From NCBI RefSeq assembly GCF_004359215.1, contig NC_090617.1, positions 376,083-440,082 of the forward strand: DNA of 64,000 nucleotides, given 5' to 3'. Under the pieces are notes generated by a model. It was given only the letters and a program-made list of their open reading frames with translations. It did not search any database and was not told the DNA's origin. This document shows, piece after piece, positions 10,862 through 20,900 of this stretch. The position numbers and the translations under genes were made by a program. The stretch's first letter is position 1, and each line of letters opens with the position of its first letter. This DNA comes from Bremia lactucae (lineage: Eukaryota; Oomycota; Peronosporomycetes; Peronosporales; Peronosporaceae).

Positions 10862-11344
10862 TGTAGCGGAGCTGCCTCGCTCCTAAAGTCAGAGGAAGAC
10901 TTTAGACTCAAGAATTCTCTTAGCTGTATAACATTAATGGGCTTAACAACCCAGGGAGGCGTACAAGCTATAAAGCTTAATGAATCTTAGCTCAAGGGAT
11001 TCAGGGGTTTGTAGAACCAAGTGGCAACTAGTGCCGAAGAGTATATAACTTAGAAAGACTTCTTTCTCTTTAGGATCAATGCGCAAGTCTTAGGAAGGCA
11101 CTTAACGCTTTAAGTTGAATATTGGAACTGCATTTTATTAAATTATATAATCTAAAACCTTACCCTAGCTAATTTAAGAATATATTTCGGCTGCCAGATT
11201 TATATCTGGCGGCGACCACATTTGTTACCCATAACAAATAGGATTTAAGAAATTAACTATTTTAGAATCGGAGAAAAGGGTATTTTACTCAAAAAGTAAA
11301 AGTAACAGTACAGCAATTCTCCAACCAATGTGTGCCCCATTTCA
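10862..11344 (-). repeat. Family C LTR (5' LTR of the nested element)
   Basis: On the minus strand it runs from TGAAATGGGGCACACATTGG to GAGGCAGCTCCGCTACA. It includes the GCCAGATTTATATCTGGC hairpin near 11192. The five bases outside (11345-11349, GCTGG in element orientation) pair with GCAGG at 16512-16516 after the 3' LTR, as an imperfect target duplication. Confidence 0.8.
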
Positions 11345-13126
11345 CCAGCAATGGCTGTGTAATACAGTAACCCATTGCGTGTTGTATATCGATCTGTTTT
11401 GGATCGATATAATTACGACAGTCTTTTTAAGGATTGTTGGGATGGATTTATACGGTAATCCATCAATCCTTTAAGAGCCTTATCTTCTTGATAAGCTCTT
11501 TTAACGTCGTCAAGTACAGGAACACTTATTGTTGCAATAGTGACTCTTGATTTGCGCAACCGGCCCAAAATCCGACCGGCGCGAAAAGGCATCATCGACT
11601 ACTTTAAGTCGTCCTGGTTTATACTCTACGGAGAAGTTATACTCCACGAAGAATGACAACCATCTCGCCATTCTTTGCGAGAGGTGTGGATTGCTTACGG
11701 CCGTGCGTAAAGACACATGGTCCGTGTATATATGAACTCCTTGCCATGAAATATGCACTGGCTAAATTAAAGGTCTATTTCTTTGACGTCTCTTCAAAGA
11801 AATAGACCCTTAATTTAGCCAGTGCATATTTCATCGCAAGGAGTTCCTTGTAATGTATCTGATAGTTGCATTAAGCTGACGCGATGGATAATAGACGACG
11901 CGCTCTGCACCGTCTATGTCATATTGCAATAACGCACAGCCGATTGCAAAATCGCTGGCGTCACAGACCACATGAAATAGTTTGCCTTGATCAGCAATCG
12001 CCAGGATTGGCAATTGCATGAAGCTTTGCTTGATACACTCAAAGGAACGCTGACAATCAGCGTTCCATGACCACTTTACAGGCATAATTGCGAGAGTACT
12101 TGTATAGATACGCCGCTAAGCCGAGTAACTTTCGAAGTCCCTTTATATCGACTGGCACAGGCCAATTGGTAATTGCCTTGATATTTTCCGGATCCGGGTG
12201 TAAACCGTGAATATCCAAGATTCACTCAAGAAGTGGCATTTCTCTTGCAGCGAATATACACTTCTTGAGGTTTGCATACAACTTGTGCTTACGCATAAGT
12301 GTAAGAACCTTTCGGACGAGGGCACGATGTACTTCAACGGCAGACGTTCATGGCTCTGCTATGAACGAAGACGTCATCAGTATAGTTTGATGCGAAATTC
12401 CGCACCGATCTTAGCAAATTAATTACATATCTGTTAAATGTCGCAGGGGTGAATTTATGTCCCTGTGGAATGACTAGCCACTTCCATAGCATTCCGCTTG
12501 GGGTTCTTACTGCTGCAAACGTAAAATCCTGTTCGCGCATAAGGATCCGATAAAATTCATTCATCAGATCCATTAACGAAAATATCGTACTCTTTGACAC
12601 ATCATCAATGATTAATTCTTTCGTGGTATCCGCGTTTTAGCCGGTACCGCTGCAGCGTTTAATTTATTATACGCTTGCACAATCCACCATCCCCCTGTTG
12701 CCTTACGCACGCAGAAGATCGGAGAGCTATGTGGGGAGGTTGACTCCCTTACAAGGCCCGCTTATAATCGATCGATAACGAATTCGTCGATCGCAAGTAC
12801 TTGTTCACGAGGCAATCGCCACTGCTTTATGACAAAGTATTTCGAACCTGGAATCAGGTCGATCACAAGTCAAATGCTTTTATCCTTAGGCAACTCACAC
12901 GGTACAGACTCAGGGAATAAATCCTTGAATTCGATCAAATCTTTATATAAAGAATTTGTCTTCAAAGCCCCGAGGACACTTTTGTCCATCGATGAGCTCG
13001 TTCGTTCTCAGAAAATACTATTGCCGACCAAATATCGGCTACGTAGTTGTCATCTGTGACAAGTACGCAGATCTCCTTGACTTTTCCACTACGCAGATCC
13101 CGGAACCGTTACGGTTCAAGAGTTGG
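11345..13126 (-). pseudogene. Family B RT-RNase H-integrase start (inverted segment)
   Basis: The minus strand, read from 13126, carries the PR-RT linker, RT (IVHAYNKL-like near 12670, LMDLMNEFYR near 12585, palm motif NYTDDVFVHS near 12365), RNase H (WNADCQRSFECIKQS near 12060, VVCDASDFAIGCAL near 11975, KPGRLKVVDDAFSRR near 11600) and the first codons of integrase. It is the direct continuation of the B sequence that stops at 8675. Stops and shifts are frequent. Confidence 0.72.
11734..11846. repeat. 113-bp fold-back palindrome
   Basis: The arms 11734-11785 and 11795-11846 are 52 nt each, reverse complementary with two mismatches, around a 9-nt centre. It lies inside the family B RNase H and duplicates the LAMKYALAK-type coding sequence in inverted form. 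Related copies at about 23530-23610 and 46100-46150 lack the palindrome. Confidence 0.85.
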
Positions 13127-14700
13127 GGCTCTAAGCCGTTTGTGATACATAAAGATCCCGCGTCATTACGCACAGTGACTAAGTATCCATCTCTCACAGC
13201 GAATGGCCCGAAAGCTATCCTTATTCGCCGAGTACATCTTCGAGGTGAAGTATAAGCCTGGCAAGCAGAATGCTTTGGCCGACGCGCTATAACACAGGCC
13301 GGATTATGAGCTCTCCCACTTAACGACTATCGTGTCGCCTATTACTGAGTTAATTCGTTCGGCTTACGCCAAGGATGAACGGTGTGTAGCTCTGCTACGA
13401 GCTCTTAAGATCTCTGTCGGATTTCGATTTGTCAGCACGTTGCGTGCAAAGGTTACATCGATTTTCTATCGATAACGACCTATTGCTTTATTGCACGGAC
13501 GCTGCGGATCCTCCGCGCGTCGTTGTTCGTCATGATGCGGATTTAACGTACCGAATATTCTATGAGACACACGATACTGTCCTTGGTGGCCATCTCGGTA
13601 AAGAAAATACCTACGACTCTGTAAGCCGGATTTCTTGGTGGTGCAAACTTTACAAATGGGTCAGCACATGTTCGCACGTGTGAAACTTGCCAACGGGTAT
13701 AACCCTCGGCACATGCTGCTGCACCACTGGCAAGTCTGCCGGTAACCCACAGGGTGCTAGGAGTCCATTATTATGGTTTTTGTTTTCGGTCTACCGAAAT
13801 TTCGGCTGGTAACTCGGGCATAGTGGTCTTTGTTGACCAATTGAGCAAAATGTCTCACTTAGCGACTGTGCCATATACCATTGGTGCTTAAGGTACAGCA
13901 AGGCTGTTCATCGATCGCGTGTTTTAACACATGGTTTGCCAGTGGCAATCGCCTCTGATTGGGACCCCTGTTTCGCAAGTTAATTCTGAAAACCAATTTT
14001 ACGAGTGCCTGCTACCAGATTGGACATGTGCACCGCGGACCATCCGCAGACCGATGATCAAACTGAACGTGTCTATCGCGTCATTAAAGAGGATTTACGC
14101 AGTATGTGTACACAGACGCCAAGCGCTGGAGCTCAATGCTCCCAGTGGTAGAATTTGCGTTGAATCATGCTGTACATGCCTCTATAAACTATACTCCGTT
14201 CTATGTCAACGGTCTTACCCACCCACGCGTTCCGAAAACAATTCCACTGCGTGGCTCAGAGCTTGGCGGGTAGAATTAGCCGATAGGCTTGCTGTTATCA
14301 GCCCTGTTACCGTTCGGAACAAGTAAGCGAGTTTCTCGCGACGCGATTTAGTGTCTTAAGACATGTAAGGGATACGATGGCTGATAGCCAAGACAAACAA
14401 AAAGAACAAATTGATGCCAAAGGCAGAAGCTGCATTAATTATTATGCTATCGGAGACCGAATTTAGTAAACGCTAAAAATCTACCTACAAACTTGGTTTC
14501 CGCGGTCTTCAAGACCAAATTGCGCCCGCGCTTTATTGGACAATTTACGGTCGTGGCCAATATGGACCTACTTAAACGTTCCTAGCAAGATGCGTACACA
14601 CCCAGTGTTTAAAGTTGGGTTGCTTATGCCATATCGGGACCCTTCCCACGTGGACTTGAAGGCGCTTGCGCCGAGACAGGCGGTCGTTCCGCAGATTGCT
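13127..14700 (+). pseudogene. Family C RNase H end and integrase relic
   Basis: The RNase H end is frame-shifted. The integrase HHCC zinc motif is readable (GGHLGKENTY, then CETCQRV around 13685). The catalytic core follows with several stops: VFVDQLSKMSHLATVP at about 13820 and the segment around 13930-14250. The C-terminal SH3-like part (FIGQFTV...MRTHPVFKVG...YRDP) is at 14530-14645. It is non-functional. Confidence 0.7.
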
Positions 14701-14913
14701 GCATCCTCACCAAAATGTCCAGCTGGCCCTCTAAACGAGGCTGCTGACGCTCCAGCGTCTAAAGACGGTCCCGAACCGCCTTAAAAGAGCTCTCAACCCG
14801 AGCAAGGACCTCACGAAGAAGTTGCACCTCGTGCTTTAGAGCATCAAATGCCTCCGCCGTAATTTCTGCTCTCTTCCGCGCTGCTTGATGCTCGGGGGTA
14901 CCTTCAGTTTCAA

Positions 14914-15102
14914 GTGGAGGAACTTTTAAAGCGACGTCGTCGTGAGGGCCAATACCAGTATCTGGTGAAGGTGCTAGGGTACCCCTCTTCTGAAAACTCT
15001 TGGGAGCTTAAGGTACCTCTTCGGCAAGATGACCGTAGCCGTTTAAGTTTTGAGCACCAAGCTGAGGGTCAACTCGCGTCAAACGACGCTTCCCACCACT
15101 AG
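14914..15102 (+). pseudogene. Family C chromodomain
   Basis: This 62-codon open stretch reads EELLKRRRREGQYQYLVKVL then GYPSSENSWEL, the chromodomain pattern YLVKWxGYPxxxxSWEP. The first aromatic-cage Trp of VKW is Val here. Chromodomains at the integrase C-terminus define chromoviruses, which use them to target chromatin; that role is family knowledge. Confidence 0.72.
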
Positions 15103-15435
15103 ACGTGGGATTAGGTGGATCTATAGCCTACAAGCGGCTTTGATCCATCGTTGTACGGTCAACCGAAGCACTGGCTAGACCATTCTTCGTTTTGTGACAT
15201 AAATGCCAGACGTAACTAGCCTTTAACATTAAGCTTGACGAAATCGAAGCGAAGCTTCCGATCCAAACGAACATCAGCCTCCTCCGCAGACTCTCTGATA
15301 TTTTAAATATTACGAAGGCGGCGTGCCCAGTGACTTCGTTTTCACTCCTTGTTTCGTTTGGAAACAAAGCGATCGGATTTTCCCTCATGGAGGTCACGAA
15401 TCCCCACGAGCTTCATCACGTAAATGCGTCAGATA

Positions 15436-15924
15436 CTAACTTCGCGTCATCACCTTTGGCGTAAGGTGTTGCTCATGATGAAGAGCGTCGCGAGCAGCGA
15501 TCCATTCCGGCGTCCTCGCCGGGTCACCGGAGATCCAGATGCCCAAGCTGTGACCCACTATAACTTTGAGACGCTCGTCCGCACTAAGCGGAGTGAATCT
15601 ATATTCACTATGAGCTTTAGCTTTCGCTACCTCGGCAGCTCGACAAAAAGCTTTTTCCTCTATGAGGATTACTCGCTCTTGATCTTCATCGAGCGGATTC
15701 GTAAGAATATTGGACTCACGGTCCCGTATCCTGCTCAATGCAGTTAAGACATCAGCGGCACCAGGTTCTGGCCCGCCGACGTTCATCCGGAGGAGAAGGC
15801 GTGAGAGAACGACGCTATTTCTCCTCCTCCTCTGATGGAGAGTTGAAAAGTGAATTTCAAAGTCCACCATTCCCTCATCCTCGAGGAAGGTGCTAAGATT
15901 CTGTGACTCACATTCTATTGTCAT
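15436..15924 (-). CDS. Antisense ORF of family C between chromodomain and 3' LTR
   Basis: This 162-codon frame lies on the strand opposite to the element's pol. Its ATG at 15924 is about 110 bp inside the 3' LTR border. The product is charged and mostly helical-looking, with an Arg run (QRRRRN) and a segment NPLDEDQERVILIEEKAF. An open remainder to about 15128 in another frame suggests that the ORF was once longer. I do not recognise it, and it does not resemble the accessory ORF of families A and B. It could be chance, but it is the longest uninterrupted frame in an otherwise decayed element. Confidence 0.4.
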   Translation of the reverse strand: MTIECESQNLSTFLEDEGMVDFEIHFSTLHQRRRRNSVVLSRLLLRMNVGGPEPGAADVLTALSRIRDRESNILTNPLDEDQERVILIEEKAFCRAAEVAKAKAHSEYRFTPLSADERLKVIVGHSLGIWISGDPARTPEWIAARDALHHEQHLTPKVMTRS

Positions 15925-16032
15925 GAGACAAAGAAACGAAACAAAACGAACGGTTAGCTGTTTCAGTTCCAACCCCAATGAAGAAATGAAGGGAATGTTG
16001 TAACTCGGTGTCAACAGTCTGATGAAGGAAAG

Positions 16033-16511
16033 TGTTATGGACACATCGGTTGGAGAACCGTTGTTGTAATATTTTTACTTTATGGGTAAAATACCCTTTT
16101 CTCCAATTCAAAAATAATTAATTACTTGAATCCCACTTATTATGGGAAACAAATGTGGTCGCCACCAGATATAATCTGGCGGCCGAAATCTATTTTTAAA
16201 TTAGCTAGGGTTAGGATTTTTACTTTAATTAATAAGTTAAAGTGCAGTTCCTCTTTTGATCTTAAGGCGTTAAGTGCCTTTCTAAGGCTTGCGCATCGAT
16301 CTGTAAGAGATATAAGCCTTTCTTTATATACTCTGGGGCACTAGTTGCGACTTGGTTCTACGAGCTACTTGATGCATTGAACTAAGATTCATTAAGCTTT
16401 AATAGCTTGTACGACTCTCTCAGTTGCTAAACCCATTAGTTCTATAGAACTAAGAGAATCCTTGTGTCTATAGTCTTCCTTTGACTTTAGGAGCGAGGTA
16501 GCTCCGCTACA
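16033..16511 (+). repeat. Family C 3' LTR
   Basis: It starts TGTTATGGACACATCGGTTGG after a purine tract (GATGAAGGAAAG) and ends GGTAGCTCCGCTACA. It matches 10862-11344 in reverse complement and includes the ACCAGATATAATCTGG hairpin near 16168. Confidence 0.78.
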
Positions 16512-16948
16512 GCAGGCGACACACCACCCCCACCCAAAAAATGATTTGAGTTTGCAGGTGACGATGAAAAGTCTCCTGCTACACCAATTGTAAGGGACTG
16601 GTCCAAGTCACCGTAATTGCCCGACTACTCTGAAGGCCGGCGGATCACCCGGGGTCGAGTCTGTATTTGGTCCATAGCCGGGCTATGGACGGAAAGACGT
16701 TTGTTGCCTTGCAAACGTGGGTTCACGACTCTTCAAAAGCGAGAAGAGGCGACCGTTCGTTTAGCGAACGGCGCGCTCGTTAAGTCTGAGGGAGTTCAAG
16801 TCGCGATTTTACAAAATTCTGAAATGCACCCGAATCCACAAGGAGGGTTATTACATGGTCATTGCCTCGTGCTCGCGTCACGGACTTTTGCGTGATGGCT
16901 AATCCCTCATCCACAAAGCGTTGAGCCTCGCTCACGCTTTTAGCATTA
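16512..16948. other. Scrambled retroelement filler
   Basis: Family B integrase sequence resumes at 16512-16533 and then breaks off. About 16690-16800 on plus resembles the family D protease region at 39900-39985 (RLANGALVKSEGVQV). A minus-strand stretch at 16968-16780 has LVDSGAFQNFVKS, a retropepsin active-site motif. This looks like a deletion with filler from other elements. Confidence 0.45.
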
Positions 16949-17337
16949 AATAGTTCCAATATTACCAAATCTGGTAATATTGAGGCAAGAAGACATTAGT
17001 TCTATTGATTGGTTGATTTAAGTTTAAATCAACTCCGCCAATCGTCACAAGACAAGATTGCGCGGTGCGCAAGAAGGCGCCATACATAGTTTGTTATTAT
17101 TACAATAAAGTCAGTAGTTGATCGAAGTTCGTACGTAGCAACTTAATATAGTAATACAGTTCTACTTTTTCTATTTTCTAAAGCAATAAAACTAACCTTT
17201 GTTAGCTAGGACTTCTAAGCTACTTAAAACTTTCCTCTGCACGTCGTGTACGTGAAGTAGTCGAGGCGCCCCACCTTCACTGTAATCAGTGTAGGTTGAC
17301 TAGTACTAGCAGTATTAGCAAAGGGTGCCCCGTTACA
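16949..17337 (+). repeat. Family B 3' LTR, 5' truncated
   Basis: It matches the last roughly 390 bp of the B LTRs, from TAGTTCCAATATTACCAAAT to GCAAAGGGTGCCCCGTTACA. The first 100 or so bases are missing. It is followed directly by CAGAC, the target duplication of 5302-5306. Confidence 0.8.
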
Positions 17338-17342
17338 CAGAC

Positions 17343-17745
17343 CATGTTGGCTTCTTGGGCAAAGGACGGCTCAGCCTCCCTGATGGAATTACCCAGGCAC
17401 AATCAGCAAGATCCTCAAAAAGAGTGACCTGATTAAGGCTATGGATCTGACGAAGCTCAGTGCCAAACGGCCCCAAATTGATCATCACACTATTGTGGAG
17501 GTAAATGTTGCATTCTGAGTCTGAAGTGCCAGAGTCGTGGAGTGGCCCCGACTTGAATTCTCATCAAGATGAAGCCAAGGCCTTTGCACCGATCCTAAAT
17601 GTTCCAGATGATACAATTGAATGTTCTGCTGGCTGGCTGCACAAATTCCAGCATCGATACCAACTACGTTCTCTTCGGATTCATGGTGATAGCGGTTCTG
17701 CCGACAAATGAATCAATATAAGTTGCTTTGTCTGATATGCGGGCC
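17343..17745 (+). pseudogene. CENP-B/pogo-type HTH gene relic
   Basis: Frames here give ISKILKKSDLIKAMDL, then LNVPDDTIECSAGWLHKFQ followed by LRIHGDSGSAD. This is the CENP-B/Tc5-type helix-turn-helix pattern (...W..KF..R...R...HGESGS) found in pogo/Tigger transposases and domesticated relatives. The coding sense seems to begin left of the B insertion (SQTMLASWAKD spans the target site) and to continue right of the A insertion (ALSDMRATIVESS across the ACAAT site). Frameshifts are present. Confidence 0.6.
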
Positions 17746-17750
17746 ACAAT

Positions 17751-18191
17751 TGAAACGGGGCCTTGCAGACTTGTACTGCTTTAGTACAATTCCACTTCGC
17801 ACTGCTTCAGTGCGAGTGGTGCCTCACGTCACTTCACGTGCACTAGTACGTGCAGAGAAAGACTCTCTTTAAAACACTGGCTTTAAAGAGGGTTAAAAAC
17901 TGTATTAATATAATATAATTAAGTTCTTCTGTTTCTATCGATTTAATACTAACGTAATTATAGACTAATACTATACATGTAATAAAGTGTTATATCTCTC
18001 TCTCTTTGCGCGCGTCCAGCACTGACTGGACCGCGGAGAAAATAGATATAATGGCCTATATCAACCAATGGATGAGCTTTCTAAATATTATTACGTAAAG
18101 TAATATTCTCCAAATATTATCTACCTTTTAGATAATATATTAATTGACAACCTTTAAGTGTTAATTTCATTTAACGATACACCCCGTTACA
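17751..18191 (-). repeat. Family A 3' LTR
   Basis: It runs from TGAAACGGGGCCTTGCAGAC to CGATACACCCCGTTACA on plus and is in minus orientation. It holds a GCGCGCGTCCAGCACTGACTGGACCGCGG-type stem region near 18009-18040 and a CACGTGCACTAGTACGTG palindromic segment near 17837-17854. Confidence 0.85.
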
Positions 18192-18204
18192 TTAACCCTC
18201 CACA

Positions 18205-18390
18205 AAAATGCGTCGCCCGCGGCTGCATGAACCGCAGCCGAAGGCGCCGCACTATTCGCACACCGCATGGACTTGTTAACCATGCGATAGAATTAAAATC
18301 GATGGTTATGTCCAATCAGCATCGTTTTAATTAAGTGGTCTTATAGTGACCATCTATTCAATAACAATCAGAGTGATTGTCATTTAAGGG
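18205..18390 (+). repeat. Block X, upstream of the accessory ORF
   Basis: This is about 185 bp homologous to 155-300, in the same window orientation. It starts with the codons of an Ala-rich tail (ASPAAA, TAAEGAAL) and leads into the accessory ORF start at 18396. Its position immediately before that ORF makes it a candidate promoter or leader; no motif proves this. Confidence 0.5.
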
Positions 18391-18395
18391 CTTAA

Positions 18396-19768
18396 TTGGA
18401 TGGACGTGCTAATAGAGTTCGCTATAGCATGTTTAATTTCAACGATGAGGATGATTCCTCATCACCAGCACCGTCTCCCGTGCCGTCAGCCACACATATT
18501 CCTGTGCGTGGTGATGACGATGGCATAAGTTATCGTAATAAAATTCTTGTGGTACACCTTCTTCAGTTGGTACCGCTCAGGGGGGCGTAGACAATAAAAA
18601 ATTTCGTCTTGCCCTGAGAATATCCGTGGCTTTTGCTGGAACGGCTAGTGAATAGCTTGTCTGGAGAGACTACTCCTCAGAGTAAATATCCCTAATTTAT
18701 TGCGACAAGCTACATGGCCTTAATCCCAGCGCGAAGAACTTTCGCGCTGAGGAAGACTTTTATCTCGATGCTTTTCTTAAGCATCGATGGTATAGTGGCA
18801 ACAACAAACGAGATAAAATCTCGTTGATGCAAGCCTGGAGCGCGTTTATTCTTTTTCGCAATGTCAAAGACATTGGATGCGAAGCCTGGCTTCAAAGACT
18901 TATCGCGTTAGCGATGAGTTTGCGAAACGAACACCAACCGGAGCAAAATATAAATTGCATCGGTTGTCACGTGATGCAGGACTTCCATGCCTCACGTGGG
19001 GTGATCCCTGTCCGTGTTGTGTCAACAACATGAAACGAGTTAAAGGGGATGTTTACTACCTTTCTTCGCCCTGGGGAAGGGCTTGCATCTCTATCGAGAC
19101 GCGCGGCGATTGACGTTTTGCAATTGATTTACAGGCGCCAGGGGCGCGTGTTTTCCGATGGACCTTTTGATCCATCGGATGGGTCTCGTCATACTAACGG
19201 ACGAAGCTCTCAACGTCAACAACCAGCTGGGAACGAGGCTCCTCGCTGTCATGCTAAGGTGGATAACCGCGCTAGCGAACCAGATAACTCGTTCGCTGCC
19301 CCTTCACATCACGGTGGTTTATATTACGTTCCACAAGGAAACGTTGACCACCGTGGGAATCCACAAACGGTTTCGGCGGAGGAGGGAAAATAAGATCCAA
19401 CCCATGTGTCGGATCTAGAGTCGAAAATCGACAAACTCGATCACTTCCTCCATGATTTGGAGGAGGGACTTGATCACGAGCGCGGTAAGCGTCACTCGTT
19501 AGAGCAAACGGTGCAGGCTCACAATATCGAACGGTGGAAGACCGTTCAAAGAGTGCGTACTCCATGTTGGAGTACGAGCGGAAATATCACGCTCTTCGAT
19601 ATGAGCTGTCTTCCGCTCATCGCGGTTGCGAGGATCTTCGGACCCGACATGAGAATCTGGTTCGTGACCACAAGAATCTTTTAGGGATTCTTGAAAAGAG
19701 TGGTCAGATCCGTCCTCGGAAGAAACCGCATAGTGATGGTACGGGCGGGGTCCCCCCTAAACTAGAGG
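18396..19768 (+). pseudogene. Accessory ORF, copy 1, antisense to family A pol
   Basis: The frame opens at 18396 with TTG (a likely mutated ATG: MDGRANRV) or at ATG 18429 (MFNFNDEDDSSSPAPSPVPS). It continues with a few stops and shifts. Parts in order: an acidic Ser/Pro segment, a conserved domain (RAEEDFYLDAFLKHRWYSG near 18745-18800, MQAWSAF...NVKDIGCEAWL near 18826-18895), a linker (DGPFDPSDGSRHTNGRSSQR, about 19158-19215; PSHHGGLYYVPQGN) and a coiled coil (about 19406-19730). It ends opposite the end of the integrase. The minus strand of 19180-19565 encodes the chromodomain. Function is unknown. Confidence 0.6.
19170..19565 (-). pseudogene. Family A chromodomain, copy 1
   Basis: The minus strand reads FPPPPKPFVDSHGGQRFLVE, then HRDVKGQRTSYLVR and RGYPP, with stops in place of Trp and Ser, then EPRSQLVVDVESFVR. 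This is a chromodomain with a Pro-rich lead-in. It lies fully antisense to the accessory ORF. Confidence 0.65.
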
Positions 19769-19903
19769 ATCCCTCTATTGGGTGGGTATGCGTTGTAGAC
19801 GCATGCACCGAAATATTGATGGCGAGTTCGACCATCGGTAAAAACTCGCTTCAATTCGGATACGATTGGACGTAACCTCAAAGTATCTCTTCGAGGACGC
19901 GAT

Positions 19904-20892
19904 TTACGCCTTCGTCTGACTATCTGTCTCAGGATGATCAGAAGTTGACATAGTCAGCCGTGTTCCGAGAGATCGGAACACGGATTGCCAGAACTCCGCC
20001 ATGAATCTCGGATCTCTATCCGAGGCCAATTCACGGGGTAACCCATGAAGTTTGAATACCGTGTCGATAAAGACACGCGCACAACCCTGAGCCGTAATCG
20101 ACTCTGGTACCCAGCAAGATGGTACATCTTGCTGAATCTGTCTACAAAAACAAGGATTCCATTGCTTTTGTGGTCGTCTTCGGGAAATCCGAAGACGAAG
20201 TCCATAGATACGGACTGCCAACACTCTGCCGGAAGTGGTAGAGGTTGAAGAGGTGCACGGGATGAAGGGCTAGGCTTCACACGTTGACAAACCTCGCAAG
20301 CACGAATGTACTTGCGCACGAACTGATACTGGCGGGGCCAGTAAAAGTCGCGACTTACTGTGAGGTAAGTCTTCTCACGTCCACGATGTCCACTTGTTGG
20401 AGCATCGTGACACTCATACATGATGCGCAAGCGCAAATCATTGTGAGTCGGGACGACGACACGTGGGGTGTCGCCGGTAACGGCTGTGTAATACAATAAG
20501 CCGTTACGTGTTGTGTATCGATCGGATGACGATCGATATAAAGCCGGTAGATCTTTAAAAGATTTATCGGATGGATTCATTAAATGATCCATCAGACAAA
20601 GAAGGTCCTTATCTTCTTTATAGGCTTTCTTTATTTCATCAACTAAGGTTGATGATGGAACACTCGTAGTGAGTGTTGCAACAGTAAGATCACTTTTACT
20701 GTTGGGGTGCACTGCTGACTCGAAATCGGGTCGGCGTGATAACGCATCAGCGACGACATTAAGTCGTCCTGGTTTATATTCGACGGAGAAGTTATACTCC
20801 GCGAAGAAGGATAGCCACCTCGCCATTCTTTGCGAGAGGTGTGGGCTATTGACGGCCGTGCGTAATGACGCATGGTCCGTGTCCGAGTACAT
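19904..20892 (-). pseudogene. RNase H end and integrase, duplicated copy
   Basis: The open frame 20892-19954 starts inside RNase H (YSDTDHASLRTAV), crosses KPGRLNVVADALSRRPDF, and holds the integrase zinc motif (HDAPTSGHRGREK, then CEVCQRVK) and the first core Asp (VSMDFVFGFPEDD). It then shifts frame to DRDPRF and DHPETDSQTK in 20224-19904. It is nearly identical to 22513-23462, so it is a duplicate. It starts abruptly at 20892, next to the second accessory ORF. Confidence 0.75.
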
Positions 20893-20900
20893 ACAATAAA

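Larger units (their letters stand above)
8676..11344 (-). mobile_element. Family C element, 5' half (inverted): LTR, gag, RT, RNase H start
   Basis: Reading the minus strand from 11344, the order is family C LTR, primer-binding site CCTGGTAGCAC (10861 downward), gag start (ATG at 10801), PR-RT linker, RT and the first part of RNase H. The element stops in RNase H at 8676 and continues, base for base as judged against the C copy near 52750, on the plus strand at 13127. The two halves are therefore one element cut by an inversion. Confidence 0.75.
13127..16511 (+). mobile_element. Family C element, 3' half: RNase H, integrase, chromodomain, antisense ORF, 3' LTR
   Basis: It starts inside RNase H (GSKPFVIHKDPASLRT at about 13130), exactly where the minus-strand half ends. 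It continues through integrase, a chromodomain and a 3' LTR at 16033-16511. After the LTR, family B integrase sequence resumes for a short distance (16517-16533), confirming nesting in B. Confidence 0.72.
5302..17342 (+). mobile_element. Family B chromovirus, composite 12-kb insertion with CAGAC target duplication
   Basis: The left LTR starts at 5307 and the right LTR ends at 17337. The outer five bases are CAGAC on both sides (5302-5306 and 17338-17342), so everything between entered, or accumulated inside, one insertion. The interior is gag-PR on plus (6278-8675), then an inverted segment (8676-13126), then the 3' half of a nested family C element (13127-16511), then a rearranged stretch and the truncated 3' LTR. 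The host target appears to be a CENP-B/pogo-type HTH gene relic. Confidence 0.75.
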
